From Mesorhabditis belari (taxonomy: Eukaryota > Nematoda > Chromadorea > Rhabditida > Rhabditidae), in NCBI GenBank assembly GCA_958450365.1, contig CAUEEP010000923.1, positions 1,691,501 through 1,755,500 of the forward strand: a stretch of 64,000 nucleotides of DNA. Reading direction: 5' to 3'. A program made the translations under genes and the position numbers. Shown here piece by piece: positions 26,001-36,012 of the stretch (position 1 is the first letter of the stretch; each line of letters begins with the position of its first letter). The notes beneath the pieces are model-generated. The model saw only the letters and a program-made list of their open reading frames with translations. It searched no databases and was not told where the DNA came from.

Positions 26001-27912
26001 GCTCTGGCTACAGAGGTAGGGGGAAAATCTCCGACCTGGACGCTGGGCACATATTGGCGAATTGCTTGCTATCAATTGCATAAATTGATAGCAAGCAATT
26101 TAGGCAATTCGCCAAAACACGGGTCGAACTCTAACAAGTTTATGTAATTCATAAGCTTGAGTCTTTCAATTACAATAAGTTGTTTGAAGTTTGATTTGAA
26201 AGGAAGTGTATCTCTCTATTCTTCCTTCAGTGCCTAGCTTTTGCCTTTTTTTTTGTTGTGTCTCCGTGGGTTTTTTTCAGATCTTTTCTGTAAATGTCTG
26301 CACAAAAGCGGGACTCCCCCTTCTTTTTTTTTTCTTTTCTTTTTCTTCTTTGATGGGCTTTATATCAGGATTTCATTGACAAACAGCGTTTCTTTTTTCC
26401 CCTCACTTTTTCTGTGCTGCACTTCCGTGCCAACAAAAATCGACTCGACTGGGGTTTATTCTTGCATTTATAAGCAAAACTTTTTAGTTAGAGATCAACT
26501 TAAAAAGAGATCTACTAAATCAACTATTAGGTACATGCGGGAATGCGGATTTACAAGATACAAAATGCGGATTTACAAGAAATGCGAATTTCAACATTTT
26601 CCAAAATTTCCAACGATAGAAACGTGATGTTATTAAACTAGAATCGATGAATGTTATAAACTATTTGAAAGTTGTAAATCTCCTCTACAAAATAGGCTAA
26701 AACGTGTTTCAATTGATCGAAGCATTGAAGAAATTTCGAGGACGAAATGCGAGTGACCAAAAAAGGAATCGAGTCACTTTAGGGACAAGTTTAGTGTGGT
26801 CAAAATAGAGTTAGCTTCCCAAAATTAAAGATTTTAAAAAAAAGGATAACTATATATCAATTCATTAAAAAAGTCTAACGGAAATGCATTTACAGATAGA
26901 GCGAATTTCGATTAGATTTAGATTTGGAATTTAAATAGAGCGTAAGTTCAAAACCCTCAAAATTGTCAAAAAAACCGGCTTTTTCAGAAAAAAGAAAAAT
27001 TATTGTAAAAACAAAGTTTTCCAATGAAATGATCCCAACTCTTAATTATTTTGAATGATATTTTTAAATGATATTTTAGGGCCGTCATTTTCCAGTATAT
27101 AGTCAAAACCGAACTCTTGTGAAAGTGCCCTTTTTTGGGGTTTTCAAAAAGTGCCTTTTTCTCTGTGGGGTTTTCAAAAAGTGCCCTTTTTTGGTCACTC
27201 GCATTTCGCCCTCGAAATTTCTTCAATGGTTCAAGATCAATTGAAACACGTTTTAGCCGATTTTGTAGAGGAGATTTACAACTTTCAAATAGTATATAAC
27301 TCTCTCGATCAGGTTTCTATCGTTGGAAATTTTGGAAAATGTTGAAATCCGCATTTCTTATGCATGTACCTAATACATCATGCAGAAAATCCTAAAGCTT
27401 CCAGCTAAACCAAGCCTGCCTACATTATCTACAAAGTATAAATCTACAGTAAGTCTACAATAAGTCTACAGTAAGTCATAATAAATCTACAGTATACATT
27501 CAACTAATACATTCAATAGGAAATCGATTGGCTTTTCTAAAACTCACCAAATCTGAGATCACATCGTAGTCGGAGATGGCGAAAAGTTGCGAGGCGGTCT
27601 GAAAAAATAGTTTTTTAAAATTTTAATGCAAGCTTCTTGTGTCTTGGCTAATCCATTTTCCAAAAAGAATCTATTTTTGAGAAACTATCGTAATCCAACT
27701 ACCGCTTTACATTCAATCAATCGCTTTACATTCAATCAACCAAATTTCTTATCATAAGACTCATCGAATTAAGTCAAAATTTAAACTACCAGTTGGATAC
27801 GATAGTTTTCTACAATAGGTTTCATTTAGAAAACGAAGTGGAAGTACTTGAGTGGAAAATGTTCTACCTGTAATTGTCGTTGTTGAAGCACCCGTTCGAT
27901 GACGGCGTGCAT
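11015..27912 (-). CDS. melt: Melted/VEPH1 orthologue, PH-domain protein
   Basis: 28 exons: 27868-27912, 27548-27598, 23076-23188, 21035-21115, 20812-20905, 20662-20712, 20471-20594, 19757-19841, 19581-19665, 19380-19487, 18616-18696, 18259-18379, 17745-17859, 17533-17637, 17210-17285, 17035-17117, 16865-16936, 16701-16770, 15333-15446, 14007-14069, 13904-13965, 13789-13856, 12725-12855, 12483-12638, 12251-12366, 11663-11828, 11461-11598, 11015-11113. The sum is 2673 nt, 890 aa, with every phase consistent. It starts [15 protein letters not shown]. Family hallmarks are [20 protein letters not shown] (helical-repeat region), WLHLMFLQ and [10 protein letters not shown]. The C-terminal PH domain runs [17 protein letters not shown] to [17 protein letters not shown]. 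The middle (about residues 440-560) is Ser-rich and poorly conserved. Known: fly Melted is a membrane-associated adaptor in insulin/TOR-FOXO signalling and cell-fate choice. The length is close to the family norm. Introns are loaded with transposons. Exon borders in the Ser-rich part are the least certain. Confidence 0.9.
11143..11413. mobile_element. palindromic MITE, family A (copy 2)
   Basis: Starts taccataaatactgtaacag and ends with the inverted form agtatttacggta. The inner hairpin has ggtatcaaaaaatagctgaa. It occupies most of the last melted intron (11114-11460). Confidence 0.85.
12066..12142. repeat. TGTC microsatellite after tactatatataaaag
   Basis: About ten TGTC units follow tctactatatataaaagaac. 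Such an arrangement is seen at some Helitron-type ends, but no matching 3' hairpin/CTRR end was found, so only the microsatellite is claimed. It lies in a melted intron. Confidence 0.6.
12901..13464. mobile_element. inverted-repeat element with internal direct duplication
   Basis: Ends accgtattttctctaatag and tatttgagaaaatacggt are inverted. Inside, about 110 bp containing cagaacctatcgatgtggg and gagtgttgagcttctg occurs twice (12960-13080 and 13320-13435). It lies in melted intron 22. Confidence 0.7.
14236..14760. mobile_element. inverted-repeat MITE (ggttggtgaattgaaaactg)
   Basis: Termini ggttggtgaattgaaaactg and its complement, with a second inner inverted pair built on gaaacccattttggtg and acaacttttc. 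It has no transposase reading frame and lies in melted intron 19. Confidence 0.75.
15775..16177. mobile_element. palindromic MITE (tttcttcgaatagaagaccgg)
   Basis: Arms of about 135 bp run from tttcttcgaatagaagaccg inward, containing gcataaaagctttcaat. A third, single inverted arm lies at 16490-16630, giving two further hairpin possibilities. It lies in melted intron 18. Confidence 0.8.
18857..19255 (+). pseudogene. mariner transposase relic in melted intron 10
   Basis: The plus-strand frame 18857-19174 reads [42 protein letters not shown] and [11 protein letters not shown], covering helix-turn-helix to the first catalytic Asp of mariner transposases. It then breaks near 19174, and the remaining match fades by 19255. 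It is antisense to melted. Confidence 0.85.
19907..20357. mobile_element. palindromic MITE (agtgggacaaatgc)
   Basis: Arms of about 170 bp run from gtgggacaaatgcgag and gcgcaccttttttcgcgttt inward, mirrored at 20180-20357. It lies between melted exons 7 and 8. Confidence 0.8.
21416..21592. repeat. 30-bp satellite, six copies
   Basis: Almost identical units built on cgacctaggctacagacagt plus cggcccgacc. They are open in both directions, so the ORFs here are artefacts. The high copy identity suggests recent expansion. It lies in melted intron 3. Confidence 0.95.
21592..22166. mobile_element. inverted-repeat element (catgttaactccaccgc)
   Basis: Left end catgttaactccaccgctt and right end gcggagttaacatg are inverted. 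Subterminal sequences with gttggcaatctac and atcttgacc are also mirrored. It is non-coding, directly abuts the 30-bp satellite, and lies in melted intron 3. Confidence 0.7.
22275..22543. mobile_element. palindromic MITE, family A (copy 3)
   Basis: Starts taccataaatactgtaatat and ends agtatttacggta, with the same inner hairpin as copies 1 and 2. It lies in melted intron 3. Confidence 0.85.
23523..23583. repeat. gggaaaata short tandem repeat
   Basis: Seven copies of a 9-10 bp unit. A related shorter array is at 23733-23777, so two directly repeated flanks surround the 5S-derived element at 23584. Confidence 0.85.
23584..23690 (+). ncRNA. 5S rRNA-derived Pol III element (SINE-like), copy 1
   Basis: The first half resembles the internal control region of 5S rRNA (cgttgaagcacggtatcccg, then agatctgccaagttaagtaa). 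The second half diverges from 5S and carries a tRNA-type B box, ggttcaaatcc (23651-23661). It is not a functional 5S gene because the 3' half is unlike 5S. Relatives are at 24379-24478 (-) and 41700-41800 (+). Confidence 0.65.
24379..24478 (-). ncRNA. 5S rRNA-derived Pol III element, cop 2
   Basis: On the minus strand it reads cgttgaagcacggtatcccg, then agttaagtaacgtcgatc, then the B box ggttcaaatcc (24411-24401). This parallels copy 1 closely. A further partial fragment with the same 5S block is at 24303-24355 on the same strand. Confidence 0.65.
24603..25858 (+). pseudogene. nearly full-length mariner transposon, transposase frameshifted
   Basis: 1256 bp with inverted termini ttaggttggcaactaaataa, flanked by TA on both sides. 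The transposase is split over frames. 24774-24995 is the N-terminal domain ([31 protein letters not shown]). 25000-25207 has the [17 protein letters not shown] block. 25200-25260 has TSDEKW (first Asp). 25268-25783 has HDNAKPH and [13 protein letters not shown] (second and third Asp, DD34D), ending GEYLLD. At least two frameshifts make it inactive. The size and motifs match the canonical 1.25-1.3 kb mariner. It lies in melted intron 2, in the opposite orientation. Confidence 0.93.
26526..27375. mobile_element. large inverted-repeat element (tattaggtacatgc)
   Basis: Ends tattaggtacatgc and gcatgtacctaata. Long subterminal inverted arms include caacattttccaaaatttcc and gaaatttcttcaat. It has no coding capacity and lies in melted intron 2. 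Its right end is the breakpoint of the duplicated segment found at 53.5 kb. Confidence 0.75.
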
Positions 27913-28302
27913 TCGGGGGTAAGCAAAAGAATACGGAAAAAAAGCAGACCCCGAAAAAAATTAGGCCTAGAATTAGTTTTATTTAAAAAATAAATATTTT
28001 TAAAGAAAATGAAATGAAAAATGAGGAGATTTATGCGAAATTTTCCATCGGTTCATCGTTTTTTCTCTCAAATCGACTTCATTATTTGAGTCATAGTGTC
28101 AAGAAAAAAAGAAAAATCATCAAAATAAAAAAAAGTTTCATTTTTTGATTTGTCGATAATACATTTCATTATTATTACAAAATTTTTGCGGCCAATGAAA
28201 TCAAATTTTAAATTAGAAAAGGATTTAGAAAAATTTCGATTTAAACATTCTAAAACCTGTCCGAGGTTTCTTGCGTAACTGCCCTAAACGGCCAACAATA
28301 AA
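27913..28302. other. 5' flank of melted
   Basis: AT-rich upstream sequence; no promoter element recognised. The first about 210 bp (to roughly 28125) is also present in the duplicate at 54165-54405. Confidence 0.5.
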
Positions 28303-28710
28303 AACCGTATTGGAACCGTATTGGAACCGTATTGAAACCGTATTGGAACTGTATTAGAACCGTATTAGAACCGTATTGGAACCGTATTGGAACCGTATTG
28401 GAACCGTATTAGAACCGTATTGAAACCGTATTGGAACCGTATTAGAACCGTATTGGAACCGTATTGGAACCGTATTGAAACCGTATTGAAACCGTATTGG
28501 AACCGTATTGAAACCGTATTGGAACTGTATTGGAACCGTATTGGAACCGTATTGGAACCGTATTGGAACCGTATTAGAACCGTATTGGAACCGTATTGAA
28601 ACCGTATTGGAACCATATTAGATCAAAATAGGAACCGTATTAGAACCGTATTGAAACCGTATTGGAACCGTATTGAAACCGTATTGGAACCGTATTGGAA
28701 CCGTATTGAC
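28303..28710. repeat. 11-bp satellite attggaaccgt
   Basis: About 37 copies of attggaaccgt with attgaaaccgt and attagaaccgt variants. It is open in many frames, so ORFs here are ignored. 28711-29690 has no recognisable feature. Confidence 0.95.
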
Positions 28711-29702
28711 TGGGCAGCTACGCAGAAAGCAAGACCGTGTTTTAGGAGCTTAAAAATTGTTGTATCGACTTTATTTAAAGAGCTAGTTTAAAAGTTTTTC
28801 AACCTTGAAATTGGGATATTTTAAATCTTGATATGCGAATGAATCGGAAAATCGAAAAATGGATAATCATCAAATTAGAAATAGTATTTTGAACATTTTT
28901 TTCACTAGATTTATGAGTTAAACTTTAAAAATGAAAAAATGAAAAATTAAATTAAAGAATTAAATTTTAAACTTCATTCTTCATTGAAGATTTTAAACGT
29001 GCTGCTTTCAAACAAAAAAATGAAATTTGTCAAAAATGTTCTCATGAATCAAGATAAATTGTTAGCAATAATGGAGCTCAAAAAGCACTAATTTTATCGT
29101 AATTAACTCTAAAAACATATTAATACAGAAAAAGACGAAAAGACGAAAAAGACGAAAAAGACGATATTTTAGAAACCCCAAACTCGAGTTTAACTATTTT
29201 TCAGCATCGCATCTTTTGTAATGCTTGGCTAGGGTTGTCAAAGTCATTAAAAATCTTCTTCTATTCTATGTAAAATCACGAGTAGATTTTATGATTAATT
29301 ATTGTTTTTCAGCTTTGATTAATGTATTGTCTTAGAAAGCCAAAAAAACTTGCATTAAGTGCAACACTATATGCCGTTAAATTAACAGTTAAACTAAAAA
29401 AAAAGAAAGACTAGAGTTAATTTCAAAGAATTTCAAAACACGCGTACAAGTATTCAGAATGCCTGGATGGGATGAGTGTAGGAAGAAAAGGGGAGACTGT
29501 TTGCGGGTGGAAATTGGGGGAAAAGGAAAGGGGGGTGAATAGATAGAGAACCGAGAAATGGGGATACAATAGAGAGATACAGAGAGGAGGGGAAAGGGGG
29601 ATTGTTGGGGGAGTGCAGGAGGGGAGAAAGGGGAAAGGAAAGGAGTGACTGTGTCGGGGTATCGTGTATCTGCATAGGGTTGGGGAAAGAAGAGAGGGGA
29701 AG

Positions 29703-31050
<1,348 letters not shown>

Positions 31051-31917
31051 GCGAAAAAGCACCAAGAAGCAGACCATATTCCCTTTGATCGAAACATTTT
31101 CTAAAAGGTGCGCTCCAGAAGGCAATCTATTTTTTCTAAATCAGTTGGCGTACGGTAGCTTTAGCACCTTTTAGAAAACTTCAAGCAAGTGAAATACGAT
31201 GTAAAAACACCCAAGAAGAACCTCCAGAAAAACTCAACCACCCGTTTTTCGATGCCAAATAGAAAGAACAAGGGTGCAACAAACAAAAAGAGACATGGTG
31301 GGGGGAAAGGGCTGCAAAATGAATGGCACACTCTACGTCACAACGCCGTAGACCTGTAGATTGACTGAAAGGGGAAGAGGGAGTGAAATTAGCAGCGAAA
31401 TCGTGAAGAGAAACTTTCTCTTGAAAGTGAACGGCATTCCCCATCTCCTTTAGGCAAAAAGGTGACGTCACCGATCACAGTTCATCGCCTCTTTTCCCTT
31501 TCTACGAACTCGTTGCTTTCGTCACACATTACCGATGCCCATCATCAAATTAGAAGCGCTTTTTGCGGGGATCGATAGCTGGCTATAGCGTAGATAAGAT
31601 AGATAGACTATGATAAATTTTATAACTTGTACACCTATGGAAAATACCAAACTATTAGAACACGGGTTATGATAGCTGTTGCACATTTTAGAAAATCAAC
31701 AATGTGCCGATTCCACGACTGTGTCTGAAAGTACAACTTTGCAGAAATTGATGGCTGGCTATAGTCTCGATGAGAAAGATTTGAGCCGGACAAGAAAAGT
31801 TTAAACCGTTCTAACCCTTGAATAATATAGTCACAATCCTCTCAAAACATTTATTAATAAGATTAATCACATGGATTATTTTCCCATAACATTTACTAAC
31901 CAGATCCATCTCAAGAA
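31051..31917. other. no gene seen
   Basis: Normal-composition sequence after the G tract. Short inverted motifs (cattttctaaaaggtgcgctcc and related) occur at 31095-31170. No exon chain recognised. Confidence 0.4.
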
Positions 31918-32916
31918 TTACTCAAAGTCCGGATCACAAGGATGCTCGTCGATCAACTTCCAATTTCGCTTCTTGGGGTCCCACATTTGGATCTCGTATC
32001 CAAAACATGGGAATTCTTCAATTCATCAAAGATTCGCGCACCTTTTTTCATCCCTTGTCTTCAGTCGATGACATCGCATGATCACTCTTTCGTCTGTCTT
32101 CTTAATAATCGTCATTATTGCTAAAATCAATGCAATAAAAACGTACATAGGAAATTGAACATACCAGTAACAATAGCCTTATAGTTTGAGCTGGATTTGC
32201 CACTTGCAATCTTAACAAAATATGTTTAGATTGAAGTTAAAAAAAAACTAATATCTAAACTCTTACACCTATCCAGGTGATGAAGTCACACAAACCTCTG
32301 TCAGAATATGTCTTTGCACATTCAAATAGTCTGCCCATTCGACACCCCTCTGCTGAAGCCATTCCGAAATACGAAAAGATAATTAATTTTAAAACAAAGC
32401 TGAATTTTACTATTAAATTCTTACCCAAAGCCAAGGAAAAGAGCCTCATGTACTTCAGCAATATTATAATAACTACAATTTTTGTCTAAATTTGTAGAAA
32501 TAACGCGGGTAATTAAAAGCAAAACACACAGCATCGACTGTGCATTGCCAACTTTATCAGAATCAAAACCAACACGTTGCCGGCGAGTTTTGCGTCGTCT
32601 TTGATAATGAATGTACAGCTCTGAAACCAGCAACAAAACCACAATCGAAGTCGGCACGATCATGGCTAAATAAATAAAATCTAAATCTAAATAAAATCAA
32701 ATAAGCAATTGCTATAGTTGATTAAAAACTGATTTCTACTAGCGATCTTAAATTATCATCATTTTCTTTAGTATGTAGCTCTAAGTCGTTAGTCACAAGC
32801 TAAAACCATTGAAATTTAAAAATTACATATCAGTTAAGTAACTTTTTCGTGCAACTTTCCGCAGTGCAAAGCCTGAAAAGCGACCCGAGAACGATCAGAA
32901 GACAGCTTGTGCGCAT
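31918..32916 (-). pseudogene. small secreted cysteine-containing protein gene with frame breaks
   Basis: Likely exons: 32843-32916, about 32574-32665, 32425-32485, 32267-32352, 32165-32210, and 32120 down to 32026 or 31918. The first exon starts MRTSCLLIVLGSLFRLCTAE, a good signal peptide, 19 nt after a TTTTTCAG trans-splice-like site. Later pieces are cysteine-bearing (DFDCGFVAGF, NCSYYNIAEVHEALF, EGCRMGRLFECAKTY, ERVIMRCHRLK). Two points do not read through. The 32425 donor follows GGG and leaves the frame one base off. In the last exon two TGA codons interrupt the frame before FGYEIQMWDPKKRNWKLID. It is either a decaying gene or a real gene hit by homopolymer indels. Family unknown. Confidence 0.4.
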
Positions 32917-33193
32917 AGCTTTTATTTGAATACTGAAAAAGGTAGATATTATGAAAATTAGCAAAAAACGCACCAATAAGAAGTTGAGCCTTTTGTAAAA
33001 ATGAAAAATGATTGCATTTGTGATTGAAAAGTTTTGTACGCAAATTCTGCAGACAGACGCTTATTTAAATTGTTACCGTATGCAATTTTCGCCAATTTCC
33101 TCGCAAATCGTAAGATATTCAGCTAAAAAGTCACTCTCGCACAAAATTCTCTTACTTTTAATTCCCCATTTACTTTTTCACGCTCATTTCTTG

Positions 33194-33997
33194 GGAGGTA
33201 GTCAAATGAGCGCCAACAATTGGGCGCCAATCATTTCAGCGCCAACGATTTGGCTCACGCTTATTTCAGCGCCACTCATTTGAGCGCCGTGCCAAAAATG
33301 ACTGGAAAACAATCATTTGAGCGCCAAATTAAAAGGCCTAAAAACGTTCATTTAAGCGCCGGGCCAAAAATGACTGGAAAACGTTCATTTCAGCGCGACT
33401 AAATTTTAATATTTTTGCTTTCTACGCTGCTTTTGCATGTTTTTTAGGGTTTTGCTTCTGTTTTTACACTTTTTTTTCACTCATTTGACCTAGGGCACGG
33501 TAGTAGGCATCAAATGCGCGGAAAAAATTGTTAGATTAGCTCGTATTTAAGGTTTTTTTGATGAAAATGTGTAAATTTGCTAGTTGTATGATATTTTCCC
33601 CCAATAGCATGCTTTTTCACCGTTTCTTGCCGTTTTCGTTTACAATTTGCTTACAGTTAACATAGTTCTTTGCTTAGGCTCGTGAACTGCGCAAGAAGTG
33701 GCGAGACAAAGGAACACTCTGAGTCAAAGTAACGTTTTGTTCATGATTTATTTTGGTTTATTTTGCTGCCAAGAATTATTTTTATCTTTAGATGATTTAG
33801 ATAAAAACATACAGTAAAAACTTTGAGATCATGCAGAAAATGCAAAAATAACATGCATATACAGAATGGGCTGATTCGGCGCTGAAATGAATGTTTTCCA
33901 GTCATTTTTGGTGCGGCGCTGAAATGAACGCGCGCTAAAATGATTGGCGCTGAAATGATTGGCGCTCAATTTTTGGCGCTCATTTGACTACCTCCCC
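33194..33997. mobile_element. 800-bp inverted-repeat element rich in gcgccaa motifs
   Basis: Starts gggaggtagtcaaatgagcg and ends with its complement cgctcatttgactacctccc. Both arms are built of repeated catttSagcgcc/ggcgctgaaatg units. No transposase frame was found. The right end lies only about 70 bp before the eL39 start codon. Confidence 0.8.
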
Positions 33998-34069
33998 ATT
34001 TCTTTTTTTATTCACCCAAATCATATAATTTCGAATGTTTTAATAAATTTTTGTTTTTTTTTAGCTGAC

Positions 34070-34272
34070 ATGGCTGCTCATAAGACGTTCATCATCAAGC
34101 GAAAGCTGGCCAAAGCCGCCAAGCAGAATCGACCGCTTCCTCAGTGGGCACGAATGAAGACTGGAAACAAGGTACGACAGATTTTTTTGAAATATCCATG
34201 TTTTGTTTTTAAATCTAGATCAAATACAACGCAAAGCGCAGACACTGGAGACGCACCAAGCTGAAGTTGTAG
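34070..34272 (+). CDS. rpl-39: 60S ribosomal protein eL39
   Basis: Two exons, 34070-34171 and 34219-34272, encode a 51-residue basic protein, the exact family length. It starts [20 protein letters not shown], continues [14 protein letters not shown], and ends [11 protein letters not shown] after the 47-nt intron. eL39 lies in the wall of the ribosomal exit tunnel. A TTTTTTTTAG acceptor at 34064, five bases before the ATG, is a probable SL trans-splice site. No AATAAA was seen close by. The coding sequence is uninterrupted although MITEs crowd both flanks. Confidence 0.97.
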
Positions 34273-34424
34273 ATGTGTGAAGATGATCTTCGTTCGTTCA
34301 ATAGATTAATTGAGTTGGTTTATAAATTGTTATGTTATTCCTCTTTCTTACAAACAATAATTTACTGCTCTTTACTAAAAAGTTTTCCTTCCAGTCTTTA
34401 TCTTTATTAAAAATCCGGAGGAGG

Positions 34425-34620
34425 GGTGGCTACTTTGCGCTAAATTTTTTGCGCAACTCGCCATAACTTTCTTCGAAGTGGGCCAATCTTTATGATTTTA
34501 GTGTTAGTTTGTAGATCTCACAACAAGTGCAACAAAATGACACTAAAATCATAAAGATTGGCCCACTTAGAAGAAAGTAATGGCAAGTTGCGCAAAAAAT
34601 TCGACGTAAAGTAGCCACCG
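34425..34620. mobile_element. palindromic MITE, family B (copy 2)
   Basis: Mirror-image arms from tggctactttgcgctaaatt to gtagccaccg. The right arm is nearly identical to the 2569-2750 copy in inverse orientation. A half copy follows to 34790. Confidence 0.8.
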
Positions 34621-34694
34621 TCCACTTGCATAACTCTTTCTTGACCATCACTAGTACATTTCTTTTGTTCATTTGTTTCATTTGTTTCATTTGT

Positions 34695-35333
34695 TGAGAT
34701 CTACAAAATTACACTAAAATCATAAAGATTCGCCCACTTAGAAGAAAGTTATGGCAAATTGCGCAAAAAATTCGGCGTAAAGTAGCCCGCCCCAGAACCG
34801 GTAACAAAACTACACGAATCCTAGTCGTTGTTTTTATGTTTATCATACGATTCACATACAAAATTTAACAGTAAACATTCGTGTAGATATTTAAATTGAA
34901 AGTTTCGAGTTCTTTAACAACGAGGTGTTCTTCGTGTGTCTTGTTTCGATCAATCTCAAACAAAATCTAAATTTTCTGCGCAACTTGCCATAACTTTCTT
35001 CTAAGTGAGCCAATCTTTATGATTTTAGTGTTAGTTTGTAGATCTCACAACAAGTGCAACAAAATGACACTAAAATCATAAAGATTGGCTCACTTAGAAG
35101 AAAGTTATGGCAAATTGCGCAAAAAATTCGGCGTAAAGTGTAAAGTAGCCCGCCCCAGAACCGGTAACAAAACTACACGAATCCTAGTCGTTGTTTTTAT
35201 GTTTATCATACGATTCGCATACAAAATTTAACAATAAACAGGCATGTAGATATTTAAATTGAAAGTTTCGAGTTCTTTAACAACGAGGTGTTCTTCGTGT
35301 GTCTTGTTTCGATCAATCTCAAACAAAATCTCA
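34695..35333. repeat. direct duplication of about 360 bp including a MITE arm
   Basis: A block starting in a family B arm and continuing cccgccccagaaccggtaac through aacaacgaggtgttcttcgt is present twice (to 34972 and 35050-35333), with few differences. The second copy also contains a complete family B palindrome (34974-35150). 35334-36012 shows no further feature beyond a short inverted pair near 35560-35680. Confidence 0.8.
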
Positions 35334-36012
35334 TCAGTTTTATTTCTCAAACGACAACGTTTGTTTCACAGACATCAATGCAAACAAAATCACAAAACAT
35401 TTTCGCTCACCAAATAATTTACAGAAATTATGCCGAACGCATCGGAGATCGATTCACAAAAGATAAAAAAGGGAAATGAAAAGATAAAGCTATTTTGAAG
35501 ATCAACTTTTTGGGATTTTTCTGGATTCTATTAGACTGTGCTCCTTTGACGTTCTCTAAAAGGTGCGCTTAGGAAAAGCTATCGTAAACGTGTTATATTA
35601 ACGATGAAAACGACTATATAGTGAGTCAAACTTTTAAAAAGGCAATCGAAGTGCGGTAGCTTTCATCAAAGAGCACCTTTTAGAAAATTAAAAGACGGAG
35701 TGTTTATGACGATTAAAAGACTAGATGAATGTACCAGTAAGTCTTCAACTATTGTTTCAAAATTTGCAATCTTTTCATATATAGTAATACTGCAGTTGAC
35801 TGGGGATGGCTAGATTTTGGCACAACGGGGAGATCATTTTGCGGGGAAAGGGATATAGGAAATATTATCGAAATAGTGTGAGAATACCGTAACCAGTAAT
35901 CACTAGCACTTAGCTAGACTTGTTTAAGCGAAATTTTAGTCAAGATTTCAGTCAAGATTTGAAGATTTCAGTTATCAACTCCTGTAACGAGTTACGGTAA
36001 CCTGTCCACTTT

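Noticed and set aside
28365..28616. 83-residue NTVPIRFQYGS-type ORF (-) and its plus-strand counterpart
   Set aside because: Translation of the 11-bp satellite; open on both strands.
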